Shown here: positions 33,873 to 44,792 of the stretch, in pieces
Numbering within the stretch: position 1 is the first letter of the stretch
Layout: the number at the start of each line of letters is the position of its first letter
Assembly (NCBI GenBank): GCA_037157565.1
Contig: JAZHRO010000063.1
Span: forward strand, 88,998,001 to 89,062,000
DNA from: Thalassia testudinum
Taxonomy: Eukaryota > Streptophyta > Magnoliopsida > Alismatales > Hydrocharitaceae
Reading direction: 5' to 3'
Length of the DNA: 64,000 nucleotides
Program-made: the position numbers and the translations under genes
Notes under the pieces: model-generated
Seen by the model: the letters and a program-made list of their open reading frames with translations, nothing else
What the model was told of the DNA's origin: nothing
Databases searched by the model: none

Positions 33873-36615
33873 TGAAATGCTTGGTTCGGGACAACCGGGT
33901 TTTATTTTGTTATAACGTTGTAGTATAGCCAGTTATTACCAACATTTCAAATATATAAATTTTTTACTCGGAAAATAAAAGAGTTCCCAAGGTCGAACTC
34001 AGGGAGCAAGTTGTATTCTAGAGATATACATGTTTCTTTTACAAAATAAAGAAAGAGAGAGGGAAAGAATTTGTTGTTCTCTTTGTTTTCTCCTCGTGAT
34101 GTTCTTCTTTCTTTCTTCAGATCTCCTACTTCTTCTTTGTTCTGCAGAGGTGATGCTCCTCTTTCTTTCTTCAGATCTCCTTCTTCTTCTTCCTTGGTTT
34201 CTGTCTTGGTCTCTCTTCTTCTTTTTCTGCAGTCTCTTCTGTGAAGGCTTCTTGTTTCTCCTCCCTGCGGCTAAGTGTCAGCTTCTTCTTTTCTTTTTCA
34301 GCCAGGGACGTCACCCCTCCTTTCTTCTTTTCCCTTCAGGCCGTCGTCTGATTTCCAAATCAGACGACTTAACTACCTGTTGCTACAGTCAGCTTCGTTC
34401 TTCTTCCGCGGGTCTTCTTCTTCGCCTGTGCCTGCACACTTCAGAGTTTTTCGTCAGAGGCAAAACCTACTCTACCCTCCCCCCCCCGCGTCTCTCTCTC
34501 TCTCTGAAACCACTCTTGGGAAAGCTCTCCCAGAGCTGCCGGGTAACCGGGTTCGGGTCAGGCCCGGGTCCAGGCCCACCGGCGTGCGTGGTGGGCGAGG
34601 AGTGCAGGTCAGTCTTAAGTCAGGTCGGGTCGGGTCAGGTCCGCAGGGCGTGAGCGCGGACGAGACCGGGTAACCGGGCGGGTGAAGGGGACCTCACCCC
34701 GTGTGCTGAGGCAGTAAGCCTCCAGCACTTTTGCATCTTATGTCGCTGCGACTCGTCAGGCTTTTCCGAGGTGGGACTAAATGTCCCGCCTCAATTGCGC
34801 GCCCGCAGTGGGGAAATCAGCGGGAGATTGCGGCGTCACGCGAAGCTTTCTGCCTTAGCTGCGAGCCTGGTGTTTTGCCAAAACGCCTCGCAAGGCCTGG
34901 GAGTTGAATCTGGGCGTGGCGCTGAGCGTGGCGCGCCTGTATCTGCAGGTGGAAGCAGTTCCTCCCCCGCGGCAATGGCGGCGGAGGTCGGGTGGTCTGT
35001 TCACAAGAAAACGGCCTCTCGGCCTAATCAGAAAGTGCCAGGAGCTTCGCCAGGGTGCGGCGAAGCTCGTGTGGGTGGTGGCGAGGCGCGGGGCGGCGTG
35101 CGAGGGCTGCCCTAGGTCGGACTGTGGGTCGGAGGATGGGTCTGTTCGGTGGGGTTTCAGAGGGTGATGTGGGGGAAGTGGCAGGGCGAAGGTTGATCAG
35201 GGTGAGGAGGCGGAGGTCCTGCGGTGGTTGGCGAGCCGTGTGGGTCGCTGAGGTGATGGGAGCGGCTCGCCGGAGGGTGGTCGGAGACGAAGGAGGTGAC
35301 GATGGTCAGGGTCGGTCGAGGGCTTAATTGAATAAATTGAAAGCGAGGAAAGAAAGAGGAGAAGAAGGGGAGTAGCTCTAGCTTACTTGCAGGGACGAAG
35401 GGGGAGGAACAGGGCGACAGTCGTATCGACTGTCGCCGGAGAAGATGATGCTCAGGGAAAGGGGCGGCGGCGAGCAGAGAGCCGGAGAGGCGCCAGCTGG
35501 GTGCGGCGTGGCGCGGGAAGAGCAGGGGAGGAAGTCTCTGCTGCTGGTATTGCGGCAGAGCGAAGAGGTGGAGGGGGAGGAAACCACCGGAGCTGGTGAG
35601 CGTCTGCCGGAGGAAGAAGAGAGGAAAGTTGGGGATTTTCTCTGTCAGATCCAGGCTGCCCCGGTCGGTGGAGCAACGGGGGGTATTTATAGGGATCAAA
35701 CAGGGAGGAAGGCAGAGGGAGACGACGTGTCTCCCTCGCCGGAGGATGGCCGGAAACAAGAACCCATACCGTCCGTGCGTTCGCACGGCCGGTATGGTGG
35801 GTTACAACGACCAGGGGGGTGTCCCTGCGACGGCTAACGACGTAGGGCACCCCCGGTTTACTTGCCAGGTCCCCCACCTCACCCTGCGCGGCGCCATGCT
35901 CCGCGCAAGGTCGCCGGAGCATGGTGCTGGCAGGTTTTGCAGGGGGGACCTGATCGCAAAGAACGAAGGAGAGTTAGGGGCCAAAATGCGAGGGTTCAAA
36001 AGTTGAGGCCAAAGTGTAAATATATGAGGACAAAGTGTAAAGTCGGTCAAGGAGGTTTCTTCTTAGGCTCAAGTTTTTATACATGACTAATTAGGACCTA
36101 AGGAATCTGATGGTGAATTTCATTTCTATATTAAACCTTGTTTGACTGGTCAATTTACGCAAAAAACCCAAATTAAGTTATTAATTGGGCATGGTTCTCA
36201 ATGTAGGTCAAAATGGGTTCTAAAGGCCAAATTGAAGGTTCTAAACCCTAGAGATTATTTTTCTATGAATTTTAGAGGGTTTATTCTATTTTTACTTTGC
36301 CTCGAACCTTGTGAATTGAAGTGGGTTGTTTTAGGGTTACAGATTATCATTTAGTTTCTTGGAATTGCTGTAGCCCTCGCTAGATCATTTCATCCCACTT
36401 TTATTCTTATTAAGCTGCTTTGACCTATGTTTGGGCCCTGAATTACCCTGTATGCAGATTATACTGGTAAAATTGCATTTTTACCCCTTATGACTTGTTT
36501 TCTTCTTAAACTCAGAATTCTCTGAGTTAAGCCTTTCCTTGAGATATGTAGGAGCTTTTATCCTTTGTATTAGGTCAAAATGAGCTAGTTATGGCTCATG
36601 ATGAGGTTCTCATCA
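33873..36615 (-). repeat. Element D 3' LTR
   Basis: It runs TGAAATGCTTGG to CTCATCA. The tRNA-Asp-like CGTTGTAGTATAG is at 33916-33928, the GGTCGAACTCAGGGAGC motif at 33991, and a perfect 12-bp inverted repeat at 34343-34368. A GGGTC-rich stretch lies near 34615-34640 and the minus-strand TATA box at 35684-35691. By that TATA box, U3 is about 0.92 kb and R-U5 about 1.75 kb. Open frames through the GC-rich part are composition effects. Confidence 0.95.
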
Positions 36616-36631
36616 TACCCCCATGCCTAGC
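36616..36631 (-). promoter_or_regulatory. Polypurine tract of D at 3' LTR
   Basis: The minus strand reads GCTAGGCATGGGGGTA, immediately upstream of the 3' LTR. Confidence 0.88.
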
Positions 36632-37062
36632 TTTTGCTAGTCCCTTAGCAAAAACTTAAGGTTTCAACCCTTGTTCTAGACCATGAAATTTTTAATAGTT
36701 TTATATAAGTGCCTTTTTTATTTGAGCATAGATTAGGTTAGAATGCTGACTATAGGCCTAAAAGGTACTCTAGTACCAATCAAGATCCAAATCTGTCTAG
36801 CCTTAGCCTCAGTCTTTTAGCAAAGGTTTTTAAGGCCCACAAGAACTAACCTAAGGTTTATTGGACTTCGTGGTTAAAGCACCCGTGCTTGAAATGATTT
36901 TAGCCCTGGCTCAGTTCGCAGTGCGTTTTGTAAGAGAGAGATAGAAAGTTTTTCTGTTTGGAGAGTTTTCTCTCTCTTTTTCTTTTTAGTTCTAGCCTAG
37001 GATTGGCTTTTCAACACGGTCTGTATCAGATTCCTTGCTCCCATCATCAATCCTCAAGGGTT

Positions 37063-37219
37063 CCTGGCGATCGATGCTTCGAGATAGCACCGCCCATGGC
37101 AACCCCCGGAACCCTGGCTATTGAGATTTCGAGATAATCCCATCCATGGTATTCCGTGGCCGAATCCAGACCCTGGCAATTGACACTTCGAGATAATGCC
37201 ATCCATGGAATCTGAACCA
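37063..37219 (-). repeat. Three-unit tandem repeat in 3' region of D
   Basis: Three units of about 50 bp start at 37063, 37113 and 37172. They correspond one to one with the units in C at 21170-21325. Each contains a CCATGG or CCCATGG core. Confidence 0.75.
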
Positions 37220-37883
37220 GCAGAGTGCTTACATGCCCCCAGTAGGATATGTAAATATCCTAAGAGACAAGCACCGAGGAGATGATATTTTGTTACGCAT
37301 CTTCGAGGGGATTTCCCGCCTCTCCGCGCTGGGAACTCGTCCAAATCAACTTGTGTTGATCTGCCGCTCCTATTCTAGGTGTTCTTTTCAGATTTTTGCG
37401 ACGCTTCTGCGTGATTCTGATTTTTACGCTTACTGAACCAGGCTGTGTGTGAGATTAGGGTGCTTAGGTTACTGATTCTCGTAAATCAAAAATTAGTTAA
37501 CGAGGCCGAATACTCCCTAAGCCTTAGACCTAATACTTCAGCTTTTCATTTCCTCAACCTCTTGAGGAGTGTCCAGATCTTAATGGGTACTCAGAGTCTA
37601 TTCAAGAATGCCTAAAGTTTGCATTCTTTACTAATCTTATTGTGCACTTTTCTTGAATGAGGTCTAGAACTTAGGTTAATTCCTTAGTTCCTTACTAATG
37701 ACTATCACTTTTTCTCATAATTTTGTGCTCCTTTTTCATTTTGTTTCTTTTCTCCTTCGCAAAATTTTCTTCTCTTTTCTTCTTATTCTTTTTCGAATTT
37801 TTTTTTTTTTTAATTTTTATGGTGTTTTTGGCATATGTGAATTTTTTTGTTTGAAACCTTTTCTTACAAGTTTTGCACTTTCA

Positions 37884-37901
37884 TACCCCCCCATGCCTAA
37901 G
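37884..37901 (-). promoter_or_regulatory. First polypurine tract of D
   Basis: The minus strand reads CTTAGGCATGGGGGGGTA, preceded by CAATG-AGGA-CATTG. It lies 260 bases after the gag-pol stop. Confidence 0.6.
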
Positions 37902-38161
37902 ATTTGCAATGTCCTCATTGTAACCTAGGGGGTCTTAGTTCATTCCTTAAGGCAGAAATTTGGATGAGTGGATGGGTCGGGTTGAATTTTTGCGGACGAT
38001 TTCAAATCCCAGATGCAAACATCTGAGTTGGGGTCGGCTGTCTACAAGGGTGAACTTCGAGTGCTGAAAGGTGTCAGAACAAGTTTCAGGTTTACAAAGA
38101 GAATGACGGGCTGCCTCCCGTTAAGCGCTGAGTTTTACGCCATCGGCTGGGTGCAATAAGC

Positions 38162-41100
38162 TCAAGGGGAAAGGAGGATATAAGATGCCTCAGCCAAATC
38201 AGTAGAAGTTACATCAATGAACGGCTTGAGTCTCTGACCGTTCACGATGAAAGGTTCAGAATCGTGGCTGAGTGGACTGATTTCGATTACTCCATTTCCA
38301 AAAACCTGTCGGACCAAATATGGTCCGACCCACTTAGATCTCAGTTTTCCTGGGAAGAGTTTGAGTCGGGCATCAAAGAGTAGGACCTTTTGACCAGGAT
38401 GAAAGATCTTTCTCGAGATGTGTTTGTCGTGGAAGGCTTTAACCCGCTCCTTGTAGATTTGCGAGTTCTCGTACGCGTCTATGCGTAATTCATCGATCTC
38501 GCTGATTTGGAGTTTTCTGTGGGTCCCAGCCTTGGAAAGATCCAGATTACAGTTCCGTACTGCCCAATAGGCTTTATGCTCCAGTTCGACGGGAAGGTGG
38601 CATGCCTTTCCGTACACCAATCTAAAGGGAGACATGCCCAATTGGGTCTTGTGGGCGGTCCTATAGGCCCACAATGCTTCCGGAAGTCGGGACGACCAGT
38701 CCTTCCTGTCAGGTCGAACAGTGACTTGCAGGATTTTCTTGATCTCCCGATTAGACAGCTCAGCTAGACCATTAGTTTGGGGGTGGTAAGGAGTAGAGAT
38801 TCGGTGAGACACCCCGTATTTGGTCATCAGTGACCTAAACTGAGCATTTGTGAAATGGGTCCCCCCATCAGAGATTATTGCACGAGGAATCCCGAACCTT
38901 GAGAAAATGTGTTGATGAATGAATTTGAGAATGATTTTGTGATCACAGGTTCGGGTCGGTATGGCTTTGATCCATTTGGACACGTAGTCCACAGCCAACA
39001 GAATGTATTCGAAACCATCCGAAACAGGAAAGGGGCCCATAAAATCAATCCCCCAAACATCAAAGATTTCGCATACTAGAATCAGTTGCATAGGCATCAT
39101 GTCGCGATGGCTCATGTTGCCCAAAGTCTGGCAACGACTGCATGCCTTGCAATGACTGTATGCGTCTTTGAACAGTGTGGACCAGTAAAAGCCGCACTGG
39201 AGGACTTTTGATGCGGTTTTATGCCCGGCAAAATGGCCACCGCATGCCTGGTCATGGCAGAAAGAGAGGATATTGTTGACTTCCCCTTCCGGGACACATC
39301 TCCGGATGATCTGATCGGCACCTATGCGGAAGAGGTACGGGTCTTCCCAAATGTAATACTTGGCATCGGAGCGTAATTTGTCTTTCTTGGCCTTCGGCCA
39401 ATCGGACGGGGTCTGTTGAGATGCCAAGTAATTTACAATATTAGCAAACCATGGAAGGCTAGTACCAATAGTCAGCAGGTGCTCATCGGGAAAATGCTCA
39501 GTGATGGGTCCGGAAGGGTCAATTATTTCAGAAGGAAGACGGGACAAGTGATCAGCTACCACGTTTTGTTTTCCCGCTTTGTCGCGAATCTCAAGGTCAA
39601 ATTCTTGCAACAGCAAGATCCATCGGATTAATCGAGGTTTCGCGTCCTTCTTCGCAAGGAGATGCCTCACAGCTGTGTGATCCGAGTATATGATGACATG
39701 GGAACCCAGAAGGTACGATCTGAACTTCTCTAGGGCAAATACTACAGCTAGCAGCTCTTTCTCAGTAACTATATAGTTACGCTGAGCCTCATCGAGTGTT
39801 TTGCTGGCGTAGTAAATGACCACAGGTTTCTTGTCATTTTTCTGCCCCAAAACCGCTCCTACAGCGAAGTCGGATGCATCACACATGATCTCAAAGGGTT
39901 GAGACCAATCAGGGGACTGTAGGATCGGGGCTTGGGTGACTCGGTCACGCAGGATTTCAAATGCTTGAGTGCATTCCTTGGAGATTTCGAAGGGAACATC
40001 CTTGGAGAGAAGAGTGGTCAGGGGGCGTGCGATTTTTGAAAAATCAGGGATAAATCGTCGATAAAAACCGACATGCCCTAAAAAGGATCGGATGTCCCTG
40101 ATCGAGCTAGGCATAGGAAGGTGAGAAATCAGATTAACCTTAGCTCGATCCACTTGGATACCTTTCTCCGAAATTGAGTGTCCCAGGACAATTCCCTCAG
40201 GCACCATGAAATGGCTCTTTTCGCAGGAAAGAACCAAATTCACATCGATGCACCGCCTGAGTATCTGGACCAAGTGTTGGAGGCAATCGTCGAATGATGC
40301 TCCGAAAACTGAAAAGTCATCCATGAAGACTTCCAGATAATCACCTACCATATCTGAGAATATGGCAAGCATGCATCGCTGAAAAGTAGCGGGTGCATTG
40401 CAAAGACCGAAAGGCATCCTTCGGAAAGCGTATGTTCCGAAGGGGCAGGTGAACGTGGTCTTTTCTTGGTCCTCAGGATGGATTGCCACCTGGTTATAAC
40501 CGGAGTACCCGTCAAGAAAGCAGAAGAACCTATTTCCCGCTAGTTTTTCGAGAATTTGATCAATGAAGGGTAGTGGGAAATGATCCTTCTTCGTGGAGGA
40601 ATTGAGTCGACGGTAATCTATACAGACTCTCCACGAGTTGGCTAATCGGGTAGGAATGATTTCTCCGGTCTCAGTCGTTATAGTGGTGAGTCCTGCCTTC
40701 TTGGGCACGACCTGAATTGGGCTCACCCAACGACTATCGGAGATCGGGTAGATGATCCCGGCATCTAACCACTTGATGATCTCCTTTTTCACGACCTCCT
40801 GCAGATTGGGGTTTAAGCGTCTCTGCATTTCACGAGAAGGTCGTGTGCCCTCTTCTGAATAGATATGATGAGTACAATAAGAGGGACTTATTCCAGTCAA
40901 ATCATCGAGAGTCCATCCGATGGCTCTGCGATGTTGCTGGAGGACAATAATCAGACGGGATTCCTGTTCAGGACTGAGGTTGGAATTGATAATCACAGGA
41001 AAGGTCTGATTAGAACCCAAAAATACGTATTTCAAGTGAGCGGGAAGGGGTTTCAGTTCGAGGATGGGGTTTTCAGCAGCAGCGGGTGGTTCAGTATAGA

Positions 41101-43861
41101 TGTGAGGTTCAAGGGTGGGAGTTACTGGGTTGTTCATATCTGGATTCAACTCCTCTGTTTGCGGGTCAAGATCCTTCTGTGGTTGATGAGGCACAATCGA
41201 GTCATTCTGGAGGTGTGATTCATCAACCAAAGTCTTGATGTCACAAATTTGCTCGATGACGCCGCAATTAATTCCTTGTTGGGCCTTAAATAAATCAATT
41301 TTCAGTGTTTGATCTCCACACTTAAGCTCTATTTGGCCCTCCTCACAGCTGATGTTGGCTCTAGCAGTAGCCAAGAAAGGTCTCCCTAGAATGATTGGTG
41401 TATCCCTAGGGTTCTCAGGTGCATCCATATCTAAGACTATAAAGTCCACTGGAAAATAGAAATCCCGCACTCTCACGATAACATCCTCGAGAATCCCTTT
41501 TAGTGACTTTATAGATCGATCTGCTAATTGTAATGTCACCTCGGTTGGTTTCAGCTCAGATTCTTCTAGATGGTCAAGTAAGGATGTGGGTATCAGGTTT
41601 ATGGATACACCCAAGTCTAACAATGCTCTATCAAATTGGGTACCACCTATCTTATAGGAAATCAGGGGAGTTCCAGGATCTTTTGCCTTGGGTGGGAGTC
41701 TACTAAGGATTACAGAGCTGGCTTGCTCTGACAGAATAATTGGGCTCCCTCCCTTGGTTCGCGGCTTACGCTGGGGTGTACATATATTTTTTAGAAATCG
41801 TGCGTAAGCTGGTACGTGGCGGATTGCATCCATCAAGGGGATGTTTATGTGGACCTGCTCAAAGAGCTTGACCAGGTCCTCCTCAGGGGCCACGGGTTTT
41901 GTGGTCTTCTTTCCTTTGGTCAGGGCCTCGGGAAACGGGATCTTGGTTGGTTCTTCTAGGATAGGTCCAGGTTGTGGATCTGGAACAGCGGTACCTTGGA
42001 TAACTATCCTAGGGTCATGGTTATCAGGCTTGGAGTGGTTTGGATAATGTGGGTCTTGAGTTGTCTTACCACTACGTGTTGTTACAGAATTTAATCCGGC
42101 CTGATTTTGGTTTGGGTTTGGTAGGAGGGGTGGCTGCTGCTGAGATCCCGCATAAGAAGTTGAGGCTTCCATCTCGTCTGGAGATGGAGCAGTAGGAGCC
42201 TGATAAATCCATTGGGCGTGGCCTAAATTTGGATTCATAACACGCTTCTGGGTTGGCACGTTATTTGGGTTAGGAAGAGGTTGGGAAGGGAGCGTGCCTG
42301 GTTGGCGAGAATTTGCCAACTGGACCAGTTGAGTTTTAACTTCTGTAAGCTCGTCCTTGTGCTGTTTTTGAATAGCCGCATTCGTTTTTTGAATGTCAGC
42401 CAGAGTCTGAAGGATTAAGGACATTTGATCTTGATTTGGCCCTGATGGATAAGTAGGGTTGGGCCGAGGCTGAGGCGGCTGGTAGTGACGAGAGGGCTGT
42501 GGGCGGGACTGAAAAGGTGGTCTTTGGGTTTGGGAATTTCCCGCCCACTGAAAATTGGGATGGTTTCGCCATCCAGGGTTGTAAGTGTTGGAGAATGGGT
42601 CGTTCTGGATGGCGTTGAGGTCCTCGCAGGTCTGAGGAACCTCCTGAGAATCAGGGAAAGGAGGAATGGAGTTCCCCCGGCTGGTGTAGAAAGGATCGGA
42701 TGATCTTCCAGTCCAAGAATCAGATGGGGATGGATATGGATCCATCCCAGGGGAAGATCGGTGGAGGATGTTTTGCACAGTCTCCTGTGTGGAAGGAGGT
42801 TGTGCAAAGGAGTTACGCGCAGAGGTGGCTCGCTGCAAGTGCTGAGTCAGCTCATCCACCTTCTTTTCAATGATTGAGACCTTGTCCAATCGACTGGCCA
42901 TTAATTCCAGGTCGACTGATGCGGACAGGCCCTGCGTCTCCTGTGCTCCCTTAAGATTCGTCGCTGCGCGGGTATTCGTCCTGTCGAATAATCCCATGGA
43001 GTCATTGTTGATGGAGTTCTCGCACATGTTTTCGAGAATCTCCCATACGGTGTCTTCATGTTGACCCATGATGTTTCCTCCGCAAGTTGCATTGACGAAA
43101 AGGCGGATGTCCTCACGGAGTCCCTGGTAAAAAGATTGGACTTGTTCCCATTTAGGAACTCCGTGATGGGGGCACTTCCTCATGAGATCCTGAAAACGAT
43201 CCCATGCCTCATGAAGAGGTTCTCCTGATTGTTGAGTGAAGTGTGTAATCTGATGGCGCAAGGCGTTGGTCCGACCAACGGGAAAGAACTTTTTCAAAAA
43301 CTCGGATTGAAGTTCTTCCCAAGTGTTGATCGGCCGGGTCTGAGTTTGATACCAATGGGCAGCCTTGTCCATAAGAGAAAAGGAGAACATCTTCATGAGA
43401 AGAATATCCCGATTTTGCGCATCTGATCCAAAAGTGTGGGCCAGATGCTTTAGCTGTTTGATGTGCTGGAAGGGATCTTCAGAATTAAGCCCATGGAATT
43501 TAGGTATAGCATGAATCATGTTGGGCTTTAGTTCGGAATCAGGTCCTCCAGTCGGGATTCTGACTCGAGGCTCAATGGCCACCGCAGCAGGATTGTAGTG
43601 GTCCCGCATCATAGGACGCTGTGGTGGGTGCACGAAGTTTTGGAAGAGGTCATTGAGTCGCTGGAGCTGGTGTTCCAGATTATTTTCTTCCTCAACTGGC
43701 TGAGCCATGATGGGGGAAGAAGAAGAACTTGGTTCTGAATCAGAAGAGAGAATAATGTGAGGGTGTTGCTGCACAAATACGGGCGTCGAGGCTTGGCCTT
43801 GACGAGAGCGAATTTCTAAAGGAGGTCTTAAGGGTGGTCTTAGAGACCTCCTTCCGTACAT
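38162..43861 (-). CDS. Element D gag-pol polyprotein, 1899 aa
   Basis: A single open frame encodes Gag, protease, reverse transcriptase, RNase H and integrase in Ty3/gypsy order. The start is ATG at 43861 ([10 protein letters not shown]); an internal Met52 (MAQPVEEE) resembles the Gag start of A and is an alternative. The Gag domain lies near residues 115-290, followed by a Pro/Gln-rich tail. Protease has DLG at 749-751 ([12 protein letters not shown]). Reverse transcriptase runs from about 1010 and has FMDD at 1179-1182. RNase H starts DASDFAVG at 1328. The integrase zinc-binding region is near 1525-1565. Its catalytic Asp1606, Asp1665 and Glu1701 have exactly 35 residues between the last two. 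The C-terminus has a GPY-like module and no chromodomain. I find no CCHC zinc knuckle, which A retains. All key catalytic residues seen are present, so activity is plausible. Confidence 0.96.
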   Translation of the reverse strand: MYGRRSLRPPLRPPLEIRSRQGQASTPVFVQQHPHIILSSDSEPSSSSSPIMAQPVEEENNLEHQLQRLNDLFQNFVHPPQRPMMRDHYNPAAVAIEPRVRIPTGGPDSELKPNMIHAIPKFHGLNSEDPFQHIKQLKHLAHTFGSDAQNRDILLMKMFSFSLMDKAAHWYQTQTRPINTWEELQSEFLKKFFPVGRTNALRHQITHFTQQSGEPLHEAWDRFQDLMRKCPHHGVPKWEQVQSFYQGLREDIRLFVNATCGGNIMGQHEDTVWEILENMCENSINNDSMGLFDRTNTRAATNLKGAQETQGLSASVDLELMASRLDKVSIIEKKVDELTQHLQRATSARNSFAQPPSTQETVQNILHRSSPGMDPYPSPSDSWTGRSSDPFYTSRGNSIPPFPDSQEVPQTCEDLNAIQNDPFSNTYNPGWRNHPNFQWAGNSQTQRPPFQSRPQPSRHYQPPQPRPNPTYPSGPNQDQMSLILQTLADIQKTNAAIQKQHKDELTEVKTQLVQLANSRQPGTLPSQPLPNPNNVPTQKRVMNPNLGHAQWIYQAPTAPSPDEMEASTSYAGSQQQPPLLPNPNQNQAGLNSVTTRSGKTTQDPHYPNHSKPDNHDPRIVIQGTAVPDPQPGPILEEPTKIPFPEALTKGKKTTKPVAPEEDLVKLFEQVHINIPLMDAIRHVPAYARFLKNICTPQRKPRTKGGSPIILSEQASSVILSRLPPKAKDPGTPLISYKIGGTQFDRALLDLGVSINLIPTSLLDHLEESELKPTEVTLQLADRSIKSLKGILEDVIVRVRDFYFPVDFIVLDMDAPENPRDTPIILGRPFLATARANISCEEGQIELKCGDQTLKIDLFKAQQGINCGVIEQICDIKTLVDESHLQNDSIVPHQPQKDLDPQTEELNPDMNNPVTPTLEPHIYTEPPAAAENPILELKPLPAHLKYVFLGSNQTFPVIINSNLSPEQESRLIIVLQQHRRAIGWTLDDLTGISPSYCTHHIYSEEGTRPSREMQRRLNPNLQEVVKKEIIKWLDAGIIYPISDSRWVSPIQVVPKKAGLTTITTETGEIIPTRLANSWRVCIDYRRLNSSTKKDHFPLPFIDQILEKLAGNRFFCFLDGYSGYNQVAIHPEDQEKTTFTCPFGTYAFRRMPFGLCNAPATFQRCMLAIFSDMVGDYLEVFMDDFSVFGASFDDCLQHLVQILRRCIDVNLVLSCEKSHFMVPEGIVLGHSISEKGIQVDRAKVNLISHLPMPSSIRDIRSFLGHVGFYRRFIPDFSKIARPLTTLLSKDVPFEISKECTQAFEILRDRVTQAPILQSPDWSQPFEIMCDASDFAVGAVLGQKNDKKPVVIYYASKTLDEAQRNYIVTEKELLAVVFALEKFRSYLLGSHVIIYSDHTAVRHLLAKKDAKPRLIRWILLLQEFDLEIRDKAGKQNVVADHLSRLPSEIIDPSGPITEHFPDEHLLTIGTSLPWFANIVNYLASQQTPSDWPKAKKDKLRSDAKYYIWEDPYLFRIGADQIIRRCVPEGEVNNILSFCHDQACGGHFAGHKTASKVLQCGFYWSTLFKDAYSHCKACSRCQTLGNMSHRDMMPMQLILVCEIFDVWGIDFMGPFPVSDGFEYILLAVDYVSKWIKAIPTRTCDHKIILKFIHQHIFSRFGIPRAIISDGGTHFTNAQFRSLMTKYGVSHRISTPYHPQTNGLAELSNREIKKILQVTVRPDRKDWSSRLPEALWAYRTAHKTQLGMSPFRLVYGKACHLPVELEHKAYWAVRNCNLDLSKAGTHRKLQISEIDELRIDAYENSQIYKERVKAFHDKHISRKIFHPGQKVLLFDARLKLFPGKLRSKWVGPYLVRQVFGNGVIEISPLSHDSEPFIVNGQRLKPFIDVTSTDLAEASYILLSP

Positions 43862-44772
43862 GCACAGTTGGAATAGGTAAGTTTAGAAGGTGCTGGACCC
43901 AATCAAGGCACCCAAGAATGTGTTGGGTGACTATAGAGGTACGGGGCAGATGGACCCCTTGATCAGAAAGATCGTCCACCTGAGAATTACCTGGGCAGCC
44001 AGAGAGGGAGAGTCCCGCGAAGACCCCTACACGGTAGAGCGTCCCCACGGGTTACAGGGTTTCCCCCACCCGACCTCTCTTGTCACTGCGGTTCCAGGTA
44101 GACCAGAATGGGGATCTTGACCTCTTAAGTCTACCAATTTTAAGGTCAGGGTGCTTAAGGTTTCACTTGAACTTTAGTCTTTTTAAGTGCAAAGAGTGAC
44201 CTAATTTAAGGTTGGTTGACCCAAAGGGGTCAACTTTACCTCTTGTTTTCTTTGAGAGCTTTCAGGTCTTGTCTTTTAGGGTTCAAGTGTTTAAAGAGAG
44301 AGCCAATTGTTTAGGATTTTTCTTGTTAATTATTTTCAATCAATGGCTTGGGCACACCTCTTTTGGATTTCCTCAATTCTTGATTAAGGGGTGTGTCTCT
44401 ACTGAAATCCTAATGTTTAACCTTATGTTGGCTCTACTTGGTCCATTTAACTCTTTGTTGGGCAATTAGGGCTCAAGCAAGAATGTGTTAGCCCTTAAGT
44501 ACCCTTAATAGTGTGCAGGAGTGATGAGTTGAAAACATGCAACTCTTTATGGTTACTAAGTATGGAAGACAGGTTAGCCCTATATTGCTTGTTCTTTTCT
44601 TTTCTTCCTCTTTAGAGTTTAGGGGTTAATAGTGAGAGGAAAAATTTACCTGTCTTCGGAGTGGTTGTCGTGTGGTTGCTTGTCTTCTTGAGTTCCTGTA
44701 GCTGCACAAAAGAGAGGATATTATCAGAAATTAAAAGAAACAGGAATGTTTACCTCTAGAATAGCCGTTGCT
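43862..44772 (-). other. Element D untranslated leader
   Basis: The leader lies between primer site and gag. Its start-codon side (43889-44175) is the conserved block. In RNA sense the block contains CCCAGGTAATT, which resembles a splice donor; no acceptor could be assigned with confidence. The rest is AT-rich. Confidence 0.75.
43889..44175 (-). promoter_or_regulatory. Conserved leader block, copy in D
   Basis: It is nearly the same as C 24112-24410 and E 1-195 and ends only about 28 bases before the gag ATG. The position next to gag and retention in gag-pol-less C are what one expects of an encapsidation or dimerisation signal (inference). Confidence 0.55.
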
Positions 44773-44789
44773 CCCCGGCAACGGCGCCA
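44773..44789 (-). other. Primer-binding site of D (tRNA-Asp)
   Basis: The plus strand CCCCGGCAACGGCGCCA equals the 3' end of plant tRNA-Asp with CCA, 17 of 17 bases. It is separated from the LTR by AAA. Confidence 0.95.
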
Positions 44790-44792
44790 AAA

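Larger units (their letters stand above)
36632..38161 (-). other. Element D 3' non-coding region
   Basis: This non-coding stretch lies between gag-pol and the 3' LTR. In RNA order it has a hairpin landmark (near 38103-38122), the first polypurine tract (37884-37901), a purine-rich stretch (37690-37870 on the opposite strand is T-rich), a three-unit tandem repeat (37063-37219), and the second polypurine tract. It resembles C closely. A shared frame at 37054-37344 lacks an ATG near its start and is not called. Confidence 0.75.

Noticed and set aside
33916..34010. A-box-like and B-box-like words in D LTRs as a pol III promoter or tRNA gene
   Set aside because: No cloverleaf, anticodon arm or terminator. 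Complementarity to the primer tRNA explains the pattern better.
34030..34653. Long plus-strand frames in the D LTRs (about 200 codons), and similar ones at 2799-3269, 12601-13446, 35445-36006 and 46374-46932
   Set aside because: They lie on the strand opposite to the element, or overlap many frames in GC-rich or CT-rich LTR sequence. They have low-complexity Ser/Leu/Phe or Arg/Gly composition and appear twice only because the LTR is duplicated.
37054..37344. Frame shared by D and C (also 21161-21457) as a possible env-like or accessory gene
   Set aside because: No ATG near the start, the N-terminus shifts by a one-base indel, and the region is similar at DNA level anyway. Kept only as a low-interest observation.
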